A stretch of 5,860 nt of DNA from JBELMB01 sp042088665 (GTDB taxonomy: Bacteria; Pseudomonadota; Alphaproteobacteria; Rhodobacterales; Rhodobacteraceae). The notes under the pieces are model-generated. The model was not told where the DNA came from and searched no databases. It saw nothing but the letters and a program-made list of their open reading frames with translations. Numbering within the stretch: position 1 is the stretch's first letter; each line of letters opens with the position of its first letter. This document shows positions 1-4,394 of this stretch, in pieces. The DNA lies in NCBI GenBank assembly GCA_042088665.1, contig JBELMB010000268.1, positions 1 through 5,860 on the forward strand, given 5' to 3'. Made by a program: the position numbers and the translations under genes.

Positions 1-63
1 AGTGTCGTCGCTGTATCGCAAGGGGCGGGCGACCTACCCCTGCCAAGCAGCGCGAGATGCGTC

Positions 64-99
64 TTGGCGTGACACCAACCTCAGCCGTTGGCGTGACAC
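64..99. promoter_or_regulatory. Operator-like pair of TTGGCGTGACAC direct repeats
   Basis: TTGGCGTGACAC occurs exactly at 64-75 and again at 88-99, 24 bp apart start to start. The first copy continues to 78 as TTGGCGTGACACCAA, an imperfect palindrome in which six of seven arm pairs match around the central G at 71. The second copy lacks the closing CCAA. CCAAC (75-79) and GTTGG (87-91) also form an inverted repeat between the copies. A repeated half-palindrome at close spacing is typical of binding by a dimeric regulator. The regulator and the controlled gene are unknown. Confidence 0.35.
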
Positions 100-163
100 G
101 ATGACCCTCCCGACAGTCAGCCTCCCGTCTTGGACAGGAGACAGCCGCGAAACAGACCCTTTT

Positions 164-206
164 CAGATGGTCAAAACATCTGCCCAGACAGCCACAAAAC
201 GGCTGT
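164..206. repeat. Two consecutive hairpins with A-rich 7-nt loops
   Basis: CAGATG (164-169) and CATCTG (177-182) pair perfectly around a 7-nt loop, GTCAAAA. Five bases later ACAGCC (188-193) and GGCTGT (201-206) pair perfectly around a second 7-nt loop, ACAAAAC. The stems are unrelated in sequence, while stem length, loop length and the CAAAAC motif (172-177 and 195-200) are kept. Neither hairpin is followed by a T-run on either strand, so an intrinsic terminator is unlikely. Confidence 0.45.
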
Positions 207-241
207 GTTCATGATCTCAGCGGCAAACAGGCGCAGCAGTC

Positions 242-273
242 GAGAAAGGCAGCAAGGCCCTGCTGCGGCTCTC
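242..273. repeat. Long hairpin with symmetric internal loop
   Basis: GCAGCA (249-254) pairs with TGCTGC (261-266) around a 6-nt loop. Beyond a 3x3 internal loop, GAGA (242-245) pairs with TCTC (270-273). The result is a ten-pair stem over 32 bases, which is unlikely to be purely accidental in a short intergenic stretch. It lies beyond the stop of the minus-strand small ORF at 320, so it could be part of that transcript's 3' region or of an independent RNA. Confidence 0.4.
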
Positions 274-282
274 AATGTCTTC

Positions 283-305
283 AAACCCCGACCTTCGGTC
301 AGGGG
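283..305 (-). terminator. Possible weak terminator of the small membrane ORF
   Basis: On the minus strand, 15 bases after the stop codon at 320-322, CCCC-T-GACC pairs with GGTC-GGGG around a GAA loop (305 down to 286). That is eight pairs with one bulged base, followed by TTT (285-283). Position and shape fit an intrinsic terminator, but the T-run is only three long. A less specific hairpin role is equally possible. Confidence 0.35.
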
Positions 306-331
306 CCGCCGACCTTCGGTCAGGGGCCGCC
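290..331. repeat. 21-bp tandem direct duplication, two perfect copies
   Basis: The unit beginning GACCTTCGGTCAGG occupies 290-310 and is repeated exactly at 311-331. Each copy carries the small inverted repeat GACC-TTC-GGTC. The second copy covers the stop codon of the minus-strand ORF (TGA at 322-320), so duplication could change the 3' end of that gene and doubles the hairpin beyond it. Two identical copies suggest a recent slippage event. Confidence 0.9.
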
Positions 332-526
332 GAACAGACCGCCAATGCTGAACAAGATCCCGATCCAGCACAAGAAACCAAGTGCCACACCAGGCAACAA
401 CCACCAGCCGTCAAAAGGCCTGCCCGACATCAGAGGTGAAAAACCATCCCCGTCAAAACCCATTCGGGCCATCGTCTCGTGCCGGTCTGCCGTCCGTGTC
501 TTTCCTTCGCCTGAAAGCAGCGTCAT
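320..526 (-). CDS. Probable small single-pass membrane protein, 68 aa
   Basis: I do not recognise this family. The reading starts at ATG 526-524 and ends at TGA 322-320. Upstream on the minus strand, AGAGGTGA sits seven bases before the ATG and closely matches the Shine-Dalgarno consensus, which is the main argument that the ORF is real. Residues 1-38 are polar and charged, with Met19 as an alternative start. Residues 41-64 are strongly hydrophobic (WWLLPGVALGFLCWIG onward), long enough for one membrane helix, and the tail ends GLFGGP. By the positive-inside rule, the charged N-terminus would stay cytoplasmic. Codon use is less GC-biased at third positions than in the neighbouring metabolic genes. 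No minus-strand promoter was convincingly found, although a perfect TTGACA occurs at 660-655. Small proteins can arise by chance in GC-rich DNA, so confidence is moderate. Confidence 0.45.
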   Translation of the reverse strand: MTLLSGEGKTRTADRHETMARMGFDGDGFSPLMSGRPFDGWWLLPGVALGFLCWIGILFSIGGLFGGP

Positions 527-634
527 GTCTCTTCACCTCTTAACCACCACATCTTGCCGCCCCCCCAAAACCCAAACCGGACGCGCAATCGTGGTGAGAT
601 CGTGTAGCCCCACACCAAGAAGGCATATTGGTCC

Positions 635-646
635 GGCAAGATTGCC
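635..646. promoter_or_regulatory. Operator-like palindrome GGCAA-N2-TTGCC
   Basis: GGCAA (635-639) and TTGCC (642-646) form a perfect inverted repeat with a two-base centre. It ends seven bases before the -35-like TTGTCA at 654. That is a usual place for an activator site on the plus strand. The binding protein cannot be named from the sequence. Confidence 0.3.
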
Positions 647-653
647 CCAGAAA

Positions 654-682
654 TTGTCAAGAATTTGTTAACATTTCATATT
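654..682 (+). promoter_or_regulatory. Candidate sigma-70 promoter of the sufT cluster
   Basis: TTGTCA (654-659) matches five of six bases of the -35 consensus. After 17 bases CATATT (677-682) matches four of six of the -10 consensus. The pair sits in the only clearly AT-rich island of the window, overlapping the palindrome TGTTAACA (666-673). Transcription would start near 690 and give a long leader before sufT. Confidence 0.45.
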
Positions 683-810
683 CGCGTTAATTCACTTGTC
701 AATAATAAGGCGGCTTTGTCACCAAGCAAGGCTCAGTTGAGGCCGAAACGCAGGGCTCTCGCTGCCGAGTGCCTGTCGGTCTGCCATATGCCGAAAGCGC
801 AGGGACCCCT

Positions 811-838
811 TTACCCCGGCGCCGGTATTTCCTATAGT
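811..838 (+). promoter_or_regulatory. Alternative proximal promoter of sufT
   Basis: TATAGT (833-838) matches the -10 consensus at five of six positions. Sixteen bases upstream, TTACCC (811-816) is a weak -35. Initiation near 845 would give a leader of about 20 bases. It may act alone or together with the upstream promoter. Confidence 0.35.
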
Positions 839-866
839 TTCGTTCAGGTTTATCAAGAGGACGACC

Positions 867-1229
867 ATGAACGAGCAGAACCCCCCTCTCGAAGGTGCAC
901 CGCTCATCGCGCCGTCGAGCACGGAGCACCCGATGTACGATCAGGTGGTAGAGGCTTGCCGCACGGTCTACGATCCCGAAATCCCGGTGAACATCTATGA
1001 CCTCGGGCTGGTCTACACCATCGACATCTCGGCCGAGAACGCCGTGCGCGTGTTGATGACCCTGACCGCGCCGGGGTGCCCTGTCGCCGGAGAGATGCCG
1101 GGATGGTTGGCCGAAGCGATCGAACCGGTGCCCGGGATCAAACAGGTGGACGTGGAAATCACCTGGGAGCCGCCCTGGGGTATGGACATGATGTCGGATG
1201 AGGCACGGCTGGAACTGGGCTTCATGTGA
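867..1229 (+). CDS. sufT: SufT-like Fe-S cluster assembly protein (MIP18/DUF59 family)
   Basis: This 120-aa cytosolic protein belongs to the MIP18 (DUF59) family, whose bacterial SufT members help mature Fe-S proteins. After a variable N-terminus of about 20 residues, the family core is clear: DPEIP at 36-40 leading into VNIYDLGLVY (41-50), then MTLTAPGCP (64-72) with the conserved Cys71, and near the end VDVEITWEPPWG (94-105) followed by MSDEARLELGF. Length and motif order fit a complete single-domain protein. The start at 867 is supported by AAGAGGA at 855-861, five bases upstream; Met23 is a possible but less supported start. Downstream, after a 139-base gap, lies an A-type Fe-S carrier, the partner often seen at the end of alphaproteobacterial suf operons. 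The other suf genes are not in this window. PaaD of phenylacetate oxidation belongs to the same superfamily, but nothing here suggests that pathway. Confidence 0.87.
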   Translation: MNEQNPPLEGAPLIAPSSTEHPMYDQVVEACRTVYDPEIPVNIYDLGLVYTIDISAENAVRVLMTLTAPGCPVAGEMPGWLAEAIEPVPGIKQVDVEITWEPPWGMDMMSDEARLELGFM

Positions 1230-1240
1230 CGGGCTGGCGA

Positions 1241-1337
1241 CGGTGGCCCCTGCTGCCGACGCTGAAAATACCGGCTGATGTACCCAGCGGCATTGGCTGC
1301 GGCGGCAACGCGTCTTGCGGTGGCCCCTTGGGCTGCC
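1241..1337. repeat. Imperfect direct repeat across the sufT/sufA spacer
   Basis: CGGTGGCCCCT occurs at 1241-1251 and 1318-1328, each followed by GCTGCC (1252-1257 directly, 1332-1337 after three extra bases). The copies begin 77 bp apart. The downstream copy overlaps the spacer of the candidate promoter of the Fe-S carrier gene. The repeat could be a degenerate duplication of promoter DNA or a repeated protein-binding site. Confidence 0.5.
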
Positions 1338-1343
1338 TACCTT
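1315..1343 (+). promoter_or_regulatory. Candidate promoter of the A-type Fe-S carrier gene
   Basis: TTGCGG (1315-1320) is followed after exactly 17 bases by TACCTT (1338-1343). The pair is a moderate match to the sigma-70 consensus and of the GC-rich kind common in alphaproteobacteria. Initiation near 1350 would leave a leader of about 20 bases before the ATG at 1369. This would let the carrier and tfoX-like genes be expressed independently of sufT. Confidence 0.45.
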
Positions 1344-1368
1344 GTGACGACACAGAATGAGGTTTCCC

Positions 1369-1749
1369 ATGTTTGGCATTCCCGGACAGTCTCCCGTGCA
1401 GATGACCCCCGCCGCCGTGGCGCAGATCGCCAAGCTGATGGCCCGCGATGGCCGCTTCGGCCTGAAGATCGGCATCAAGAAGGGCGGATGCGCGGGCATG
1501 GAATACACCATGGACTACGTCGACGCGCCCGAACCCCATGACGAAGTTGTGGAACAGGATGGCGCCCGCGTGCTGATCGCACCGATGGCGCAGATGTTCC
1601 TGTTTGGCACCGAGATCGACCACGAGGTGTCTTTGCTGGAAAGCGGGTTCAAGTTCCGCAATCCCAATGTCGAGGATGCCTGCGGCTGCGGCGAGTCGAT
1701 CAAGTTCAAGGATGTCGAAGACCTGCGCGCGGAGCAGGATCAGGCCTGA
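1369..1749 (+). CDS. sufA: A-type Fe-S cluster carrier (SufA/IscA/HesB family)
   Basis: This 126-aa protein is an A-type carrier that receives Fe-S clusters from the scaffold and passes them to apo-enzymes in the cytosol. The three ligand cysteines are present: Cys41 in GGCAGMEY and Cys105/Cys107 in the C-terminal ACGCGES. Their spacing (64 residues, then CxC) equals that of E. coli IscA and SufA. The start at 1369 is preferred because TGAGGT (1358-1363) lies five bases before it as the ribosome binding site. An ATG at 1357 would add MRFP but would place that site inside the gene. The stop overlaps the start of the next gene (TGATG, 1747-1751), so the two are probably translationally coupled. 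The symbol sufA is chosen because of the sufT neighbour; iscA or erpA-type naming cannot be excluded by eye. Confidence 0.88.
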   Translation: MFGIPGQSPVQMTPAAVAQIAKLMARDGRFGLKIGIKKGGCAGMEYTMDYVDAPEPHDEVVEQDGARVLIAPMAQMFLFGTEIDHEVSLLESGFKFRNPNVEDACGCGESIKFKDVEDLRAEQDQA

Positions 1750-2072
1750 TGGCGCTGTCAGCCGGAGAGGTGGCATTTGCCACCGATCTCTTTGCTGGCC
1801 TCGGCGCGCTGACAACGCGCAAGATGATGGGCGGGCTGTGCCTCTATCATGAGGGTGTAATCTTTGCCATCGTGCACCCCGAAGGCGGCATCATGATCAA
1901 GGGCAAGGGCCGCTTTGTCGAGGAGCTCGAGGCGCTGGGCTGCACGCGCTGGACCTACCAGCGCCCGGGCCAGAAAGCCACCGCCATGCCCTATTGGTCC
2001 CTGCCCCCAGAGTGTGAGGACGACCCCGACGCCGCATGTAGCCTTGCACGCGAGGCCCTGCGCCACCTGTGA
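1749..2072 (+). CDS. TfoX N-terminal domain protein, 107 aa
   Basis: The protein corresponds to a complete TfoX N-terminal domain without the C-terminal half found in the gammaproteobacterial competence regulator Sxy/TfoX. The recognisable parts are DLFAGLGALTTRKMMGGLCLY (13-33, the LF..LG....RKMFGG-type signature), MIKGKGRFVEEL (49-60), and the C-terminal YQRPGQKATAMPYWSLPPE (70-88). Stand-alone versions are widespread in alphaproteobacteria, and their function is not established. A role in competence should not be assumed. The start codon overlaps the stop of the Fe-S carrier gene. No strong separate ribosome binding site is seen, so translation probably depends on termination of the upstream gene. 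The tight link with sufA is worth noting, though it may be simple co-transcription. Confidence 0.8.
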   Translation: MALSAGEVAFATDLFAGLGALTTRKMMGGLCLYHEGVIFAIVHPEGGIMIKGKGRFVEELEALGCTRWTYQRPGQKATAMPYWSLPPECEDDPDAACSLAREALRHL

Positions 2073-2133
2073 CCGTGGCTGCCGCGTGACGCTCTTGACC
2101 ACCCTCGACAGCGGCCAGTCAGACGCCCGCTGC

Positions 2134-2153
2134 GACGCGCCCACCCCCGCGTC
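2134..2153. terminator. Hairpin between convergent genes, possible terminator
   Basis: GACGCG (2134-2139) and CGCGTC (2148-2153) pair perfectly around an 8-nt C-rich loop. The hairpin lies between the end of the tfoX-like gene (2072) and the end of the oxygenase gene (2224), which face each other. There is no T-run on either side, so it would be a weak intrinsic terminator or a pause site at best. A longer inverted pair, GGCAAG (2166-2171)/CTTGCC (2199-2204), lies beside it. Confidence 0.3.
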
Positions 2154-2223
2154 ACACCGAAATCGGGCAAGGCCCCGTGTGCAAGGACCGCGCCCGGGCT
2201 TGCCAGGTCCGCAAAGGTCACGT

Positions 2224-3114
2224 TCAGGCCGTTTTCAGATGCACATAGGTCTCATTGAACCGCTTCGAGAGATGGTCGCCGGCAAGAATGGGCGCTGCCC
2301 CTTTCGGGGCGACGTTCGTGTCATGCCGCGGGTTCACGAAAAGCGGAACTGACAGCCGCGCCTTCTGGCTGCCGATCACCCGGTGCTGGGTCGCCTTGAC
2401 CCGGCCCGCGGTCCACATTTCCAGCATCTCACCGAAATTGATCACGAAGGTGCCCGGATCCGCCGCCAGCGGGTGCCAGGCGTCGTCTCGCCCCAGAACC
2501 TCCAGCCCCGGTGTCCCGTCGGTGGCCAGCAGCGTCACACAGCCATAGTCTGAATGCGCGGCGATGCCAAAATCCTTTGCCCCCGCCCAATCCGGGCGCG
2601 GCGGATAATAATTGCCTCGCAAAAGCGCCATGGGCTGCGCGAACTTGTCGTCGAAATAGGCACGGTCTTCGCCCAAGGCCTCGGCGATGCCGCGCAGGAT
2701 ATCCATGGCCACTTGCAGGGCGTCGTCGAAATAGGCCTCGATGATCGGGCGAAAACTCGCGGGAGACCTGGGCCAGAGGTTGCTTGCGTAGACCGGCAGC
2801 CCGGTCTCGGGCGCCTCGAAACCGGAATCGAAGACTTGTTTGAAGTCCGGATTGGCGTCCGGGTCGACCTGCTCCGCGCCCGGCGCCCCCCATCCGCGAT
2901 TGGCCCCGGTGACGGCCATGTCGATGGCACGTTTGTCGGCATCCGGCAGCGCAAAGACTGCGGCGTAGGCGTCGAGAACTTCGCGCACGCGGCCCTGTGT
3001 AAGCGCCGTATGGGTGACGGTGAGAAACCCGATCTCTTCGGCGGCGACGCGCAGGGCCTCAAGGGTGGCGGGATCGCGTGCGGTGATCTGGCGGGCGTCG
3101 AGGCAAGGGATCAT
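2224..3114 (-). CDS. 2-oxoglutarate/Fe(II)-dependent oxygenase, isopenicillin N synthase-like
   Basis: This 296-aa cytosolic protein has the two-domain pattern of the isopenicillin N synthase-like oxygenases: an N-terminal DIOX_N-type part (about 1-115, with IGFLTVTHT at 28-36 and RGWGAPG at 73-79) and a C-terminal double-stranded beta-helix. The metal triad is visible as His187 and Asp189 in AHSDYG plus His244 in ATQHRVI. The co-substrate-binding Arg253-x-Ser255 occurs in KARLSVPLF. An N-Y-Y-P motif (168-171) matches the family core. An active enzyme is expected, but the substrate cannot be read off; members range from antibiotic synthases to purine and hormone oxidases. The start at 3114 is chosen because AAGGAG sits six bases upstream. 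The reading frame stays open to 3420, but that extension overlaps tpiA and lacks this signal. The gene diverges from tpiA across 124 bp and faces the tfoX-like gene. Confidence 0.88.
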   Translation of the reverse strand: MIPCLDARQITARDPATLEALRVAAEEIGFLTVTHTALTQGRVREVLDAYAAVFALPDADKRAIDMAVTGANRGWGAPGAEQVDPDANPDFKQVFDSGFEAPETGLPVYASNLWPRSPASFRPIIEAYFDDALQVAMDILRGIAEALGEDRAYFDDKFAQPMALLRGNYYPPRPDWAGAKDFGIAAHSDYGCVTLLATDGTPGLEVLGRDDAWHPLAADPGTFVINFGEMLEMWTAGRVKATQHRVIGSQKARLSVPLFVNPRHDTNVAPKGAAPILAGDHLSKRFNETYVHLKTA

Positions 3115-3178
3115 GGCGGGCTCCTTGGGGATCGGGTGCGTTAGGGATGCCACAGCGCCAGCTTTCCGGCAAGCGGGG

Positions 3179-3206
3179 TTGACGGCCCGGCGCCAAGCGG
3201 GACACT
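3179..3206 (+). promoter_or_regulatory. Candidate tpiA promoter
   Basis: TTGACG (3179-3184) matches the -35 consensus at five of six positions. After 16 bases GACACT (3201-3206) is a weak -10, matching three of six. It lies in the 124-bp divergent region shared with the oxygenase gene and would give a leader of about 25 bases. On the opposite strand a weaker pair for the oxygenase, TTGCCG (3172-3167) with CATCCC (3149-3144), lies close by, so the two promoters would be almost back to back. Confidence 0.4.
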
Positions 3207-3238
3207 GCGCGAAACGCCAAAATGACGAAGGACACCCG

Positions 3239-4000
3239 ATGCGCACCAAGCTCGCAGCAGGCAATTGGAAGATGAACGGTACCGCCGCCGCCCTTGATGA
3301 GCTGGTGGCCATGGCCCCCGCCGCGACCGGCGCCGCGGATGTGCTGATCTGTCCCCCGGCGACGCTGATTGCACCGGCAGTGGCCGCTGTTGCGCCGCTG
3401 GCCTCCGGGCAGTTGGGCATTGGCGGACAGGATTGTCACGCCAAGGCGTCGGGCGCGCATACCGGCGATATCTCGGCTGACATGCTGAAAGATGCGGGTG
3501 CCGGGGCGGTGATCCTCGGACATTCGGAGCGCCGCACGGACCACGCGGAGCGTGACGAAGAGGTGCGCGCCAAATGCATCGCCGCCTGGGAGGCCGGTCT
3601 GATGGCCATCGTTTGCGTGGGCGAAACGCTTGCTCAGCGAGAGGCGCACAACACGCTGGATATCATCGGCGGACAGATGGCCGGATCGATTCCGGATGCG
3701 GCGACGGGGCACAACCTCGTGGTGGCCTATGAGCCGGTCTGGGCCATCGGCACGGGTCTGACCCCCACGACAAACCAGATCGGCGATGTGCATGATTTCA
3801 TCCGCGCGCGGCTTGAGCGCCGCTTTGGCCCCGGTGTGGGCCGCTCTGCCCGGATCCTTTATGGCGGGTCGGTGAAAGCGGGCAATGCGGCGGAGATCTT
3901 TGCGGTGTCGAATGTGGACGGGGCGCTGGTGGGGGGCGCGTCGTTGAAGGCCACGGATTTTGTCCCGATCATCGAAGCGCTGAACGCCAGCGCGGGCTGA
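3239..4000 (+). CDS. tpiA: Triosephosphate isomerase
   Basis: The enzyme interconverts dihydroxyacetone phosphate and glyceraldehyde 3-phosphate in glycolysis and gluconeogenesis, in the cytosol, normally as a dimer of TIM barrels. The 253-aa length is standard. The catalytic residues are all in place: Lys11 in AGNWKMNG, His95 in LGHSERR, and Glu165 in VAYEPVWAIGTG. The phosphate-binding Gly-Gly-Ser follows in LYGGSVK (207-213), and GALVGGASL (228-236) closes the barrel. Loop 6 reads AIGTGLTPT, where many homologues have GTGKTAT, so a Leu replaces the usual Lys. The start at 3239 is supported by AAGGA (3228-3232) six bases upstream; the frame is open further upstream but that part is antisense to the oxygenase promoter region and gene. 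The gene is transcribed away from the oxygenase and is followed by a hairpin-rich element. Confidence 0.97.
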   Translation: MRTKLAAGNWKMNGTAAALDELVAMAPAATGAADVLICPPATLIAPAVAAVAPLASGQLGIGGQDCHAKASGAHTGDISADMLKDAGAGAVILGHSERRTDHAERDEEVRAKCIAAWEAGLMAIVCVGETLAQREAHNTLDIIGGQMAGSIPDAATGHNLVVAYEPVWAIGTGLTPTTNQIGDVHDFIRARLERRFGPGVGRSARILYGGSVKAGNAAEIFAVSNVDGALVGGASLKATDFVPIIEALNASAG

Positions 4001-4009
4001 AAGGGCGGA

Positions 4010-4054
4010 GGGGGCTTTGCCCCCGCGCCTGTGGCGCCCCCCAGAGTATTCTGG
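4010..4054. terminator. Triple-hairpin element, probable bidirectional terminator
   Basis: Three hairpins follow each other within 55 bases of the tpiA stop. The first is GGGGGC (4010-4015)-TTT-GCCCCC (4019-4024), the second GCGCC (4025-4029)-TGT-GGCGC (4033-4037), the third CCAGA (4041-4045)-GTAT-TCTGG (4050-4054). An alternative fold pairs GGCG (4004-4007) with CGCC (4026-4029) around the first stem. The element sits between convergent genes. I recall very similar G-run/CTCTG-or-CTTTG/C-run strings followed by an AGTATT-like hairpin between genes of many Rhodobacteraceae, so this is probably a family-specific intergenic repeat. It lacks a clear T-run, so termination is inferred from position and stem strength. 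Confidence 0.6.
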
Positions 4055-4091
4055 AAACAGAGAAACCCGGGGGGCGGGGTGACGTGGCGTG

Positions 4092-4304
4092 TCAGGGATG
4101 CGGGCGCAGGGCCATGATCAGGTAGACGCCCATGGCGACGAGGCCGGCGGTGCTTTTGTCACTGAGGTGCAGCGCTTCGGCGAAGTAGACGCCGGCCATC
4201 ACGCCGTAGGTGCAGTGGTGGCAGGTGAGGCGCTCTGTGGCCTGTTGCAGAGTGGTCCCGAGGGCCTGTGCCATTTCGCGCAGCTTTTCCACGAAGTGTG
4301 TCAT
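4092..4304 (-). CDS. Small protein with Cys-His-His-Cys motif, 70 aa
   Basis: I do not recognise this family. The ORF runs from ATG 4304-4302 to TGA 4094-4092 and has a strong ribosome binding site, AAGGAGA, six bases before the start, which makes a real gene likely. Residues 1-26 form a charged, amphipathic helix-like segment (MTHFVEKLREMAQALG). Then comes TCHHCTYG, with Cys28, His29, His30 and Cys31, a possible metal or redox site. Two moderately hydrophobic stretches follow: about 33-47 (GVMAGVYFAEALHL) and 52-66 (TAGLVAMGVYLIMAL), which could be one or two membrane-associated helices. It is not a CxxCH haem motif. It is convergent with tpiA and divergent from the HTH-TPR gene across 132 bases, so shared control with the latter is possible. 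Confidence 0.65.
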   Translation of the reverse strand: MTHFVEKLREMAQALGTTLQQATERLTCHHCTYGVMAGVYFAEALHLSDKSTAGLVAMGVYLIMALRPHP

Positions 4305-4379
4305 GGTGTTCTCCTTGAAGTGTTGGAGGCTGGCCAGGCCGTTGTTAGGGTGTGTCTCGTGACAGGGCTGTTGTGCCTT

Positions 4380-4394
4380 GGATCGGGCGGATCC
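4380..4394. promoter_or_regulatory. Candidate operator between the divergent small gene and the HTH-TPR gene
   Basis: GGATC (4380-4384) and GATCC (4390-4394) form a perfect inverted repeat with a five-base centre. The palindrome GACGTC (4397-4402) follows almost directly. They lie in the 132-base spacer between two divergent starts (4304 and 4437). The right-hand gene encodes an HTH-like N-terminus, so autoregulation here is a reasonable guess. No convincing -35/-10 pair was found for either direction. Confidence 0.3.

Larger units (their letters stand above)
1..319. other. Left flank without a convincing gene, rich in inverted repeats
   Basis: Short ORFs exist here in several frames, but none has both a ribosome binding site and a recognisable protein, and they overlap one another. 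What stands out is structure: a 24-bp-spaced direct repeat (64-75 and 88-99), hairpins at 164-182, 188-206, 242-273 and 286-305, and a tandem duplication at 290-331. The stretch is best read as intergenic or regulatory DNA. It may carry a small RNA or the structured 3' region of the minus-strand small ORF that ends at 320. The gene to the left lies outside the window. Confidence 0.6.
527..866. other. Intergenic region upstream of sufT
   Basis: This 340-base gap lies between the divergent small ORF and sufT and contains no credible gene. It includes the ribosome binding site of the small ORF (near 534-541), an inverted pair CACCAC (545-550)/GTGGTG (591-596), a palindrome at 635-646, and an AT-rich promoter island at about 650-710. 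If the upstream promoter is used, a leader of roughly 170 bases precedes sufT. A second promoter-like pair lies close to the gene at 811-838. Confidence 0.6.

Noticed and set aside
655..660. Perfect minus-strand TTGACA as a -35 for the small membrane ORF
   Set aside because: No acceptable -10 lies 15-19 bases downstream on that strand, so it was not listed as a promoter.
345..671. Plus-strand 108-aa ORF opposite the small membrane protein
   Set aside because: Its sequence is Pro/Ser/Arg-rich and low in hydrophobic core, with no ribosome binding site. The opposite strand has the better start signal and a coherent membrane segment.
699..1511. Minus-strand ORF of 270 aa across sufT and the start of the Fe-S carrier gene
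   Set aside because: It is antisense to two genes with clear family motifs, and its translation looks like frame-shadow sequence.
1991..2221. Minus-strand 76-aa ORF starting with GTG just after the oxygenase stop
   Set aside because: It has no convincing ribosome binding site, runs antisense into the tfoX-like gene, and has an arginine-rich shadow-like composition.
3014..3238. Upstream extension of tpiA by 75 codons
   Set aside because: TPI begins naturally with MRTKLAAGNWKMNG. The extension would overlap the divergent oxygenase gene and has no TPI homology.
3115..3420. N-terminal extension of the oxygenase by 102 residues
   Set aside because: It would be antisense to the first part of tpiA and its promoter. 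The inner ATG at 3114 has AAGGAG at ideal spacing and gives a protein of normal family length.
3059..3793. Minus-strand ORF of 244 aa antisense to tpiA
   Set aside because: It overlaps both tpiA and the start of the oxygenase in another frame and shows no domain pattern.
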